Shown: one piece after another, positions 25,002 to 33,078 of the stretch
How positions within the stretch are numbered: the stretch's first letter is position 1
Layout: every line of letters starts with the position of its first letter
Made by a program: the position numbers and the translations under genes
Assembly (NCBI GenBank): GCA_002307055.1
Contig: DBTM01000002.1
Location: 15,553 to 77,729 of the forward strand
Origin: Clostridiales bacterium UBA1316
Lineage (GTDB): Bacteria > Bacillota > Clostridia > Oscillospirales > Oscillospiraceae
Reading direction: 5' to 3'
DNA: 62,177 bases
The notes under the pieces: model-generated
The model's database searches: none
What the model was told of the DNA's origin: nothing
The model's input: the letters and a program-made list of their open reading frames with translations, nothing else

Positions 25002-26147
25002 TTACTTGCCGGTTTCCAGCTTCTTTATCAGCGCCTTATACCGCGGCGCGGCGTGCAGGGGGTAGAAGGCGCTGTCCTCGATTTGACCGCTATCCTTCAG
25101 TATTTCCAAGAAGATTTTTCGGGCGCTTTCGGTCGGGATGACGTCGGTTTCACCGGCATAGCTGGTGGTTGAGGTGAAGGTTATATGCGCTTTTTGTTCG
25201 CCCGGAATCGGCGCGCAGTAATCCGCCGCTTTTTCGAGGTAATCGAGCGCACGGTTCATGTCCCCGTGCTTAAGAAGCAGCAGAGCGGCGGTATAGCGGT
25301 TTTTGCAGCTCTCCTGCGCCCAGATACCGCCCCATGGTTTGTCTTTCAACTGCTTGAGCGATTTTATGCCGAATTCCAGCCACTCAAGCCGCTCGTTAAG
25401 CGTATAACCGGCTTCGCTGTTAACATAATCATGATGCTTCTCGCTCTGGAAAACGACCATACCGGCGGCGTTATACGTCAGCTGATTGAGGTACCACGCC
25501 GTATCCGCGATCTCCGCTTCCAGGAACGTCCGAAGCTCCTGTTCTTTCAGGAAAATTGGTGCGATGTACTCATAAACGGCATTTTTATGCGGGAGCAGCT
25601 GCGCGTATTCTTTTGCTCTGCCGGGCTCGCCGATATGGGCATAAATCATGACAAGTATCGGCACGGCGTTGCTGCGTATGCGCAGATCCGGGCAGCGGTC
25701 GGCGATGCGTTCCCAGATATCGATGGCTTCCCGCGTGTTCTTTTCGTTATAATCGTCCGTACCGTAGCCACTGACGCTCTCGCCGAGCGCATAAGCCAGC
25801 TGCTGCCACAGCCTCCACTCGCTGGGTAAGTCGCGCAGCTGCTCACGCAGATACGCGATACCCTCTGCCGGATGATACCCGCCGTCCGGCGGCATCAGGA
25901 TGCGCCCCCACTCGGCACTAATTTCTTTGACCCGCTGCTGCCGGTGTTCCTCGTCCATGCCGAAGAGCGCGTCGGTTGTGACGTCCAGCGCGGCGGCGAG
26001 CGCGGGCACGAGCGTGATGTCCGGCAGCCCCTCACCCCGCTCCCACTTGCTGACTGCCTGCGGCACCACCCCGATGATCTCCGCCAGCTTTTCCTGCGTC
26101 AGGTCCCGCTCACGCCGCAGCCGCTTCAAGTTTACTGAAATATTCAT
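25002..26147 (-). CDS. XRE-family regulator with C-terminal TPR-like domain
   Basis: The HTH reads VNLKRLRRERDLTQEKLAEI and VVPQAVSKWERGEGLPDITL, ending TTDALFG. The remaining 310 residues are helical with TPR-like character (LWQQLAYALGESVSGYG, AIDIWERIADRCPDLRIRSN, ALLLLKHGDMNRALDYLEKA). It is a probable one-component regulator that binds a peptide or protein through the repeats; the target is unknown. GGGGG lies before the ATG. A perfect 8-bp inverted repeat at 26156-26180 begins eight bases upstream and overlaps the ribosome site, which suggests autoregulation. It is convergent with the XRE fusion gene and clearly paralogous to its N-terminal part. Confidence 0.8.
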   Translation of the reverse strand: MNISVNLKRLRRERDLTQEKLAEIIGVVPQAVSKWERGEGLPDITLVPALAAALDVTTDALFGMDEEHRQQRVKEISAEWGRILMPPDGGYHPAEGIAYLREQLRDLPSEWRLWQQLAYALGESVSGYGTDDYNEKNTREAIDIWERIADRCPDLRIRSNAVPILVMIYAHIGEPGRAKEYAQLLPHKNAVYEYIAPIFLKEQELRTFLEAEIADTAWYLNQLTYNAAGMVVFQSEKHHDYVNSEAGYTLNERLEWLEFGIKSLKQLKDKPWGGIWAQESCKNRYTAALLLLKHGDMNRALDYLEKAADYCAPIPGEQKAHITFTSTTSYAGETDVIPTESARKIFLEILKDSGQIEDSAFYPLHAAPRYKALIKKLETGK

Positions 26148-26155
26148 ACTGTACC

Positions 26156-26180
26156 CCCTAAGCTTTTTATATGCTTAGGG
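26156..26180. promoter_or_regulatory. Inverted repeat CCCTAAGC-N9-GCTTAGGG, operator candidate
   Basis: Perfect 8-base arms (26156-26163 and 26173-26180) lie directly before the start of the 25002-26147 regulator, covering its Shine-Dalgarno. A hairpin in the mRNA is possible, but a binding site for the gene's own HTH is more likely. Confidence 0.5.
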
Positions 26181-26258
26181 TAACACGGTACAGATGCGCA
26201 GTAAACAACCGCTCAGTTTAGAATTATTCAACGGAGCGTTGAGTTTGCGCGTTAGATT

Positions 26259-27185
26259 CTACCCGCAATACTTCTCAGCCAGCATGCAGTACAGCGTGAC
26301 CCATTTATTTGGCTCTCCGGCTTTTCCGACCTTCCAGGGGCATGAACCGTGTGTCCAGCCGAGGATATATCTGCCGGACGAGTCTCTTCGGCTGTGCAGG
26401 ACATCCCAGGCGTCCTTCAGTCTTTCGTCCTTGCCGTAACCCATCTTGCTAAGCGCATATAGGACTTCCCATACGTTTGTCCCGAAATTGATCGGAAACG
26501 ATTCTCTTTCCATATCCAAGCAGACAAACTTGCTATGATCGTTGTTTTTGTAAATACCGTTTCTCTTCAGAAAATAGTTAACCAGTTGGCGGCATCTTTC
26601 ATGACTCCAGTATTCCGGAAGCTCTGCAAAGGCGAGCAGCGCCTTGTCAGAGCCGCGAACGCAGCTCTTCGGTTGTTTTTTCTGTTTCAGAAGCTTTGGA
26701 TCGCACAAATAGCCGCCGTCAAACCTTTCTGTACCAAGCATCATATCGATTGTTCTCTGCACGTGGTCGTCTTCACGGTAGCCGAGCTTTACAAAGGTCC
26801 TGATATTCATCGAATAAAGACAGGATGCATGATAAATCCAGTCGCCATCTTCCTGTTGCAGACTCAGATATCGGGACGCTGCTTTGTCGACGAGCGGATG
26901 TGTCCGATCCATCCCCAGCTCCGCCAAATGAGACAGACAATGATGCGGTGTGCCTTGCATACCGTATAATGCGCCGTCGCCGATGATTCCCCAGCTTTTT
27001 TTGTTCTCCAGCCAGTAACCGTCGGGATGCATCGATTTCAGAAGCTTATTGACCGGCGGGGAGTCAGTAATCGCATTTCTCGCCTGTATTGCCTCGTCCG
27101 TGCTGTCTTTGTCCAATAATTCGACTAGCGTTCTGTACCGTACAGAAGGGTCGACAGGGTCGAGCAGCCATTCGTAAATGTCCAT
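26259..27185 (-). CDS. Alpha/alpha-toroid (prenyltransferase/squalene-cyclase-like) protein
   Basis: The 308-residue cytoplasmic protein contains toroid-like repeats: DGYWLENKKSWGIIGDGALY, SRYLSLQQEDGDWIYHASC, ERFDGGYLCDP and SSGRYILGWTHGSCPWKVG. This resembles the alpha/alpha-barrel fold of the squalene-cyclase/prenyltransferase group, but no DxDD motif is seen, so cyclase activity is doubtful. Proteins of this kind are widespread in Clostridia and poorly characterised. It is followed on the minus strand by XRE/TPR regulator 25002-26147 and preceded by a repeat hairpin, so it is probably transcribed alone. Function unknown. Confidence 0.5.
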   Translation of the reverse strand: MDIYEWLLDPVDPSVRYRTLVELLDKDSTDEAIQARNAITDSPPVNKLLKSMHPDGYWLENKKSWGIIGDGALYGMQGTPHHCLSHLAELGMDRTHPLVDKAASRYLSLQQEDGDWIYHASCLYSMNIRTFVKLGYREDDHVQRTIDMMLGTERFDGGYLCDPKLLKQKKQPKSCVRGSDKALLAFAELPEYWSHERCRQLVNYFLKRNGIYKNNDHSKFVCLDMERESFPINFGTNVWEVLYALSKMGYGKDERLKDAWDVLHSRRDSSGRYILGWTHGSCPWKVGKAGEPNKWVTLYCMLAEKYCG

Positions 27186-27226
27186 GATTCTATCACTTTC
27201 CTATATTCTCAAACCATAGGTAATCA

Positions 27227-27278
27227 GACAGGGGACAGTATTGATGTCTTGCTGCAGGACACAGTACCGTTCCCTGTC
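27227..27278. repeat. Imperfect palindrome of the CAGGGGAC family
   Basis: GACAGGGGACAGTA at the left and its imperfect complement ending CCCTGTC at the right flank a TCTTGCTGCAG loop region. Related sequence occurs at 2850-2885 (AAGACACAGAACC). It lies between the MoaF-like gene and the toroid-fold gene, both on the minus strand, and may attenuate read-through. Confidence 0.5.
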
Positions 27279-27294
27279 AGATTATGTATGCGTT

Positions 27295-29082
27295 TTACAG
27301 GTTGCCTTTTTTGTCGAAATATTTCATGATGTTGAAGGTGCCGAGTTCGCGGCCGAAGGCGCCGGTGATGTTCAGGCTCAGGCCGGTGTGGCCGACGCCG
27401 AAGAAGAAGCCGCCGTCGTGCAGAGTGTTGGGGTTGATGACAACCAGACCCTGCATGCCGTTGCAGTTTTCTTCCACCCACTCGAACAGGTACGCGTCGT
27501 CACGGAGCTTGATGTAGAAGCAGGGGCTGCTCCAGGTGGCGCCGCCGCTGTTGTCGCCCTGGAAGATGGTCCAGCTGGAGCTCTCCGGCGAGCTGTAAAC
27601 ATGGATGGAGCTCATGGTGTCGCTGTAAGCCCAGGAGTAGCTCTTGCCGATCAGGTCGGTCGTGAAGTGGTGGCGGCGCGCAAACGGCGGGACGATATCG
27701 CCGTATTCAAGCACGCCGAACTTGGCGTACGCGCCGATTTCCCACTCACTGTGCCAGTTGCCGATCTGCGCGTGGACGGTTGTGGCAAGACCTGTGGAGA
27801 AATCGACAGCCTGCGTGATATTCGCGTAATTGGGGTCGCCTGTCACCATATGGGAAAAGAAGTACAAATCCTTCGCAGGCTCAAAGGCGACATATTTTTC
27901 CTCCTGCCAGGTCCCGCCCCGGAGGCGCCATTTCAGCCGATCCTTGCTGATGACGTCGTATTCATACACCGGCTCATGCGTGCCGCCCCAAGGTGCGATC
28001 GCGTGCTTCTCACCGTCGAGCTTGACCTTGAACTGCTTGCCGACGAGGAATTCGGAGAATGGCAGGTTGTTGCCGCTGGCCATTATATTCGGTCCGCCGG
28101 TTTCAAAGATGCGCTGGGATTCCGCCGCGTGGCCGAGGGCCTCTTCCTTGGTCATAGGTACGTCAATATCCATCGGGCGGTAAGCATAGCGTGCGCCCTT
28201 GCCCTTGAGCATCGCCATCGGGGACTCCTTGTCGCCGAAGGAGGTGATGCTTTCCAGATGGGCCGCGTCGCCGGTGATTTCCAATTCCGCGGAATGCAGC
28301 TCGTAGGTCAGCTCATCCTTATCGTTGAAGCCAAACACGACACCCCTGGCCTTCAAATCAAAGAAATTCAAGACCTCAATCCACATTTTACCGCTGAACT
28401 CGACTTCCCAGCGTGTGTATATATAGAACTCATCGTCAATTCTTAAGTAATCCGAGGGGTTCGTCATTGTGATGCCGCCCTGCGCCGCGCCCAGCTCGAC
28501 GAGTGTGGAGCAGACGACGCTCGGGAAGAAGGTCAGCAGCTCGAAGCCGCAGGAATACAGCCAATGCAGGCCGCGCCCCTCGAGACGGTTCGTCGTTGTG
28601 TGCAGCTTCGCGGGCTTCTCGTTGGTGCCGAGGTCCGCCCAGCCGAAGTAATAATGCCGCTGAATTTCGCGGGGAATCTGGCGCATATGCGTAGCCTTGC
28701 GCATGCCGAACATGTCGGCGCCGACAGGGACCTCAATACCGAACCACGTCTCAAACGCGGTCAGCGCGTAGGTCTTTGTGTCGATGACAAGGTGCCAGCC
28801 GCGCGTTGTGCCCGGAATCAGGTGCGTAAGGATGACAATGCGCCCTGACGCTGTCGCGGAATACGGCGCTTCATAGCTGGCGCCGTTCTCAATAACAGTC
28901 AGCTTGTTCGTGTCATGAATCTTGTATTCCAGCTGGCTCGGGGCGAATTCACCCTCGAGCCGGGCTTTGAACGCCAGGCCGACCCAGGCGCCAAGCGCTT
29001 GAGAACCGTCCGCTTTGGTCTTCGCTGCGACCTTTTTGTTGACTTCCGCTTCGGTCATCGGATTGAATTTGGTGAAGAACAT
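27295..29082 (-). CDS. MoaF-like protein with internal duplication
   Basis: The 595-residue protein has two related halves. The second (about 330-590) resembles MoaF-type lipocalin-fold domains: EPVYEYDVISKDRLKWR, IGKSYSWAYSDTMSSIHVYS, SSWTIFQGDNSGGATWSSP, LFEWVEENCNGMQGLVVINP and GGFFFGVG. The first half repeats the pattern: YSCGFELLTFFPSV, LGAAQGGITMTNPSDYLRI, YIYTRWEVEF and ARGVVFGFN. No signal peptide or membrane segment is seen. MoaF was named beside molybdenum-cofactor genes, but none occur here and its biochemistry is unsettled; binding of a small hydrophobic ligand is plausible. The ATG at 29080-29082 has GGAGG upstream. It stands alone. Assignment to MoaF is by motif memory only. Confidence 0.5.
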   Translation of the reverse strand: MFFTKFNPMTEAEVNKKVAAKTKADGSQALGAWVGLAFKARLEGEFAPSQLEYKIHDTNKLTVIENGASYEAPYSATASGRIVILTHLIPGTTRGWHLVIDTKTYALTAFETWFGIEVPVGADMFGMRKATHMRQIPREIQRHYYFGWADLGTNEKPAKLHTTTNRLEGRGLHWLYSCGFELLTFFPSVVCSTLVELGAAQGGITMTNPSDYLRIDDEFYIYTRWEVEFSGKMWIEVLNFFDLKARGVVFGFNDKDELTYELHSAELEITGDAAHLESITSFGDKESPMAMLKGKGARYAYRPMDIDVPMTKEEALGHAAESQRIFETGGPNIMASGNNLPFSEFLVGKQFKVKLDGEKHAIAPWGGTHEPVYEYDVISKDRLKWRLRGGTWQEEKYVAFEPAKDLYFFSHMVTGDPNYANITQAVDFSTGLATTVHAQIGNWHSEWEIGAYAKFGVLEYGDIVPPFARRHHFTTDLIGKSYSWAYSDTMSSIHVYSSPESSSWTIFQGDNSGGATWSSPCFYIKLRDDAYLFEWVEENCNGMQGLVVINPNTLHDGGFFFGVGHTGLSLNITGAFGRELGTFNIMKYFDKKGNL

Positions 29083-29234
29083 AAAAACACGCCTCCAATA
29101 AAGTATATTTGTGGCAATTATATTATGTTTGACGCCGCTTGTCAAAGCCGTTATTCATTCGTCAGCCCAGCCTGAAAACACTATTGCTGAATCGGCCTTA
29201 TTATGACATTGTTGTTATTATTGCGTAATAATGC

Positions 29235-29263
29235 TTGACAACTTCAAATTTGTGGTGTTTATT
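29235..29263 (+). promoter_or_regulatory. Promoter of the first ABC exporter pair
   Basis: TTGACA (29235-29240), 17 bases and TTTATT (29258-29263), about 44 bases before the start codon. Confidence 0.5.
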
Positions 29264-29306
29264 GTAATTTAAAACATATTTCGGCACACAGATTATGAGG
29301 TGGCAA

Positions 29307-31157
29307 ATGAAAGAGAAAGTGAAACCCCGGAACAGTATTGTTCGCAATGTCTTGTTTGTTTTACGGAGTATCCGTGAATTCGACCCGCATCTGCTCACAT
29401 GGATATTGCTAAACGCTGTATTCACAGCGCTTGGAAATATGGTGCCTATTGTTATGCCAAAACTGATAGTGGATGAACTGACAACTGGCGGCAGCGTTAA
29501 CCGTGTCATTATCCTTGCGGTGATATTCGGTGCAGCGATGTTTATTTCAAACGGGATAACAGCAATGACTTACGGTACCGCGCCTCCGATTCCCAGCGGC
29601 TCTCTGTCAATACGGTTTATTGCCCTGCGGATGCGCTTCCACGCGCGCCAAAACCTGAAAAACATGTCCATGGACTTTCAGAACCTGGAGGACCCGGAAA
29701 TTCTCGATATGGCAAGCAAGGCGACCAGAGCCATGGAAAGCAACTACACTGGGCTTGAGGGCATGTCGCGGTTGGTAGTGACGTCTTTCCGGAGTTTGCT
29801 CACCCTTATCGGCACGCTTTCGGTCATACTTGTCATGGGCTATTGGGTGCTTTTGGCAACGATCGCGGTGCTGGCGGTCAACTATCTGGTTTCTAACCGT
29901 GCCCGCAAGCGCGATAAGCAGGTACAGGATTCGCTCACATCAACAAATCGCAAAATCAGCTATATGGAGGACATGACGAACGAGTTTGGCTACGGCAAGG
30001 ATATTCGGCTGTTCGGTATGAAGGATTTTATACTCAAAAAATTTACGAATGAACAAGCCAAGCAATTTAAAGGACGAAGCAGCATTTTACGGTTCTGGCT
30101 GTTCAGCGGTCACATTCAGTCCGTGACGGCATTGCTGCAGGAAATTGTTATGTACACGTGGCTCTGTTGGCGCGTCATTGCAGGCTCGATAAACATCGGC
30201 AGTTTTCTGATGTACATAACATCGATACGCACATTTTCAGTATCGTTAGGCGGTTTGCTTGACGATTACTCCAGCTTGCAGCAGCAGAGTGCGGTTATTA
30301 ATGATTACAGGGCTTACACAGAGCTACCGGATTCGCCGTCGGGTACAGACATGCCGCCGGAAGGTATTCGGCACAGCGGCGCTGAAATAGAATTCGAGCA
30401 CGTTTCATTTCGTTATCCGGGGAGTGAAAGCTACGCGCTTTCTGATGTCAGTTTTAAAATTAAAGTGCGGGGAAAATTAGCCGTTGTCGGTCTCAATGGC
30501 GCAGGTAAATCAACATTTATTAAGCTGCTGATGCGCCTGTATACGCCTGAGAGCGGGCGGATATTGCTCGGCGGCATTGACATTCAGACGTATGCGCGCG
30601 ATGCGTATTTCAGGCTGTTTTCCGCGGTGTTCCAGGAAATCAACACGTTCGCGTTTACCATTGCGGAAAATGTGTCGTTATGTGAATACGAAAAAACGGA
30701 CATTGAACGCGTTAAGAGGTCGCTCGAGCTTGCGGGACTTTCCGAGAAAATCGCCTCGCTCCCGAAAGGCATTGATACGGCAATGCTGAAGAATCTCGAA
30801 AAAGACGGCGTGGAGTTCTCCGGCGGCGAGACACAGAAGCTCGCGCTTGCCCGCGCCCTGTACAAGGACGCACCTCTTATCGTTCTCGATGAGCCGACCG
30901 CCGCGCTCGACGCGCTGGCGGAGGAGCGGCTGTACCGTGAATTTGATAAGCTGAGCCGCGATAAAACGGCGATTTATATCTCCCACCGATTGGCAAGCAC
31001 CCGATTTTGCGACCGTGTTGTGATGTTTGATAACGGTAAGATCACTGAATGCGGCACACATGACGAGCTGCTCATAAGCGGCGGCAAATATGCCGAATTA
31101 TTTAATGTACAGGCGCAGTATTACCGCGACGACGAAAAAACGGAGGTGACCGCCTGA
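29307..31157 (+). CDS. ABC exporter half-transporter, pair 1 subunit A
   Basis: A fused permease-ATPase of the MsbA/LmrA type (616 residues). The first 330 residues hold about six membrane helices. The ATPase domain has Walker A GLNGAGKST, signature FSGGETQKLALARA, Walker B LIVLDEPTAALD and H-loop ISHRLAS, all canonical. GAGG lies before the ATG at 29307, so this start is chosen over the one at 29295. It overlaps the next ABC gene by one base (TGATG), implying a heterodimeric exporter. The substrate is unknown; no peptidase domain or biosynthetic gene lies nearby. Confidence 0.9.
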   Translation: MKEKVKPRNSIVRNVLFVLRSIREFDPHLLTWILLNAVFTALGNMVPIVMPKLIVDELTTGGSVNRVIILAVIFGAAMFISNGITAMTYGTAPPIPSGSLSIRFIALRMRFHARQNLKNMSMDFQNLEDPEILDMASKATRAMESNYTGLEGMSRLVVTSFRSLLTLIGTLSVILVMGYWVLLATIAVLAVNYLVSNRARKRDKQVQDSLTSTNRKISYMEDMTNEFGYGKDIRLFGMKDFILKKFTNEQAKQFKGRSSILRFWLFSGHIQSVTALLQEIVMYTWLCWRVIAGSINIGSFLMYITSIRTFSVSLGGLLDDYSSLQQQSAVINDYRAYTELPDSPSGTDMPPEGIRHSGAEIEFEHVSFRYPGSESYALSDVSFKIKVRGKLAVVGLNGAGKSTFIKLLMRLYTPESGRILLGGIDIQTYARDAYFRLFSAVFQEINTFAFTIAENVSLCEYEKTDIERVKRSLELAGLSEKIASLPKGIDTAMLKNLEKDGVEFSGGETQKLALARALYKDAPLIVLDEPTAALDALAEERLYREFDKLSRDKTAIYISHRLASTRFCDRVVMFDNGKITECGTHDELLISGGKYAELFNVQAQYYRDDEKTEVTA

Positions 31158-32941
31158 TGCGTGCGTATAAGAATATTTTACCTGTTTTGCGCTATTTTTA
31201 CGGTGTTGCGTGGGTATATGACAAACTGTACTTCTTAACGGTTGCTGCAAATATACTCGTTACAGGCTTCTCGCCCTTTATTAATATTTTCGTGCCGAAA
31301 CTGATTATTGACGAGCTGCTCGGCAAGCGTGACTTGTCCGTGCTTGTACCGCTCGTTGCAGCGCTTGTCCTGCTGAACCTCGCGGTATCGTTCGCTAATA
31401 ATTTCATCAAATATTTCATAGGCAAATCTCATGTTCGTCTTGAGCAAAGGTTTAACGAAATACTCGCCGAGAAATGCTTGTCAATGGACTTCGCCCATAC
31501 CGAAAATGCGGATGTCCTCAATCAGCGCGTTAAAGCGGAGCGCGGCATGAGCTGGTATTCCGGCGGTATGGAGGGCCTGACACAAGCGGTGACATTGTTC
31601 GTTTCAGGCATCATTACGCTGCTGGGGACGGTTTATGTTATCGGCAAGCTCTCACCCTTGCTGTTTACCGGCTTGATCGCGGTGACGGTCGTCAATATGT
31701 TCATTGTCGCCAGAATGTCAAAAGCCAGCGCGCAGTTTGTGAAGGACATGGTTGAAACAAACAGAAGATTTAGTTATTACTGCTGGGGGCTAAAAAGCTT
31801 CAAGTTCGGTAAGGATATCCGGCTTTACAATGCCGCGCCGCTTATTGCCCAGCGTACGGAAAAATACATAAACGAGGATTGGACGGCACAGCGCAAGTTT
31901 AATCGGAGCCAGAACTGCCATGTCGCGGCGACGACGTTTTTAAATGCCGCTCAGCAGGCGCTGGTGTATGGTTATCTCGGTGTACGCGTTGTGATGCGTC
32001 TAATTACAGTCGGTGAGTTTCAAATGCTTGTAACCGCTGCACTCAGCTTCGCAAACAGTTTGGGCAGCATCGTCGATACCATTATAAATCTCGCTAAAAT
32101 AGCAGATTTTATGAATGAATTCTGCGTGTTTTTGCATCTGCCCGATGTTACGCGCAGCGGAAAGCGTCCGGTCTTGGATACTGACGCACATACGTTTGAG
32201 TTCCGCGACGTGTCCTTTAAATACCCGAATGCGGAGCAATATTCGCTGCGTCATGTATCCTTGACGCTTAAAGCCGGCAGCAAGCTGTCCGTCGTGGGCC
32301 GGAACGGTGCGGGCAAAACCACGTTTATCAAGCTGCTTTGCCACCTTTATGACCCAACGGAGGGCGAAATCCTGCTCGACGGCGTGAATATATCCGAATA
32401 CGACCTAGATAGCTACCGGAAGCTCCTGTCTGTGGTGTTTCAAGACTACAAGCTCATCGCATTCTCGCTGCGTGAAAATATTGCCGCCAATGAAACTGCC
32501 GACGACGCGCGTGTGCTTGACGCTGCTGCCAAGGCTGGTTTTGACGAGCGGCTGCAAAAGCTTGAAAATGGGCTTGATACCGCTGTGTTTAAAGACTTCG
32601 ACAAGAACGGGGTTGAATTTTCCGGCGGCGAAAGCCAGAAAATCGCCATTGCAAGAGCTGTTTACAAGAACGCGCCCATTACCGTGCTCGACGAACCGAC
32701 GGCTGCGCTCGACCCGATGGCGGAATACGATATTTATAACCGCTTCGACAGCTTAATCGGAAACAAGACCGCGATTTACATCTCGCATCGGCTGTCGTCG
32801 TGCCGATTCTGCGATAACATCGCTGTATTCAAGGACGGCGAAATTATCCAATACGGGCCGCACAGCGCGCTTGTCAAGGATGAAACCGGCGAATACTTCA
32901 CCATGTGGCGCGCACAAGCAAAGTATTATGAACGGGTGTAA
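31157..32941 (+). CDS. ABC exporter half-transporter, pair 1 subunit B
   Basis: The 594-residue partner of the preceding gene has a six-helix permease (VYDKLYFLTVAANILVTGFS and later segments) and an intact ATPase: Walker A GRNGAGKTT, signature FSGGESQKIAIARA, Walker B ITVLDEPTAALD, and ISHRLSS. Neither subunit shows a degenerate site. Translational coupling to the upstream gene (1-base overlap) supports a 1:1 complex. The C-terminal MWRAQAKYYERV is typical of this exporter subgroup. Confidence 0.9.
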   Translation: MRAYKNILPVLRYFYGVAWVYDKLYFLTVAANILVTGFSPFINIFVPKLIIDELLGKRDLSVLVPLVAALVLLNLAVSFANNFIKYFIGKSHVRLEQRFNEILAEKCLSMDFAHTENADVLNQRVKAERGMSWYSGGMEGLTQAVTLFVSGIITLLGTVYVIGKLSPLLFTGLIAVTVVNMFIVARMSKASAQFVKDMVETNRRFSYYCWGLKSFKFGKDIRLYNAAPLIAQRTEKYINEDWTAQRKFNRSQNCHVAATTFLNAAQQALVYGYLGVRVVMRLITVGEFQMLVTAALSFANSLGSIVDTIINLAKIADFMNEFCVFLHLPDVTRSGKRPVLDTDAHTFEFRDVSFKYPNAEQYSLRHVSLTLKAGSKLSVVGRNGAGKTTFIKLLCHLYDPTEGEILLDGVNISEYDLDSYRKLLSVVFQDYKLIAFSLRENIAANETADDARVLDAAAKAGFDERLQKLENGLDTAVFKDFDKNGVEFSGGESQKIAIARAVYKNAPITVLDEPTAALDPMAEYDIYNRFDSLIGNKTAIYISHRLSSCRFCDNIAVFKDGEIIQYGPHSALVKDETGEYFTMWRAQAKYYERV

Positions 32942-32997
32942 ATACAGGCAGAGCAGTTCTATGTCTGCGAGTTGATTTGTATTCAACTACAAGTCCA

Positions 32998-33026
32998 TTG
33001 CATTATCGGTCTGAATCAGGTATACT
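32998..33026 (+). promoter_or_regulatory. Promoter of the single ABC exporter
   Basis: TTGCAT (32998-33003), 17 bases and TATACT (33021-33026), about 50 bases before the GTG start. It suggests the third exporter is transcribed separately from pair 1. Confidence 0.55.
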
Positions 33027-33078
33027 GCTCGCGTTATGCAAATAATTCCAGTATTGTAATATAGGGGGTATATCCGCT

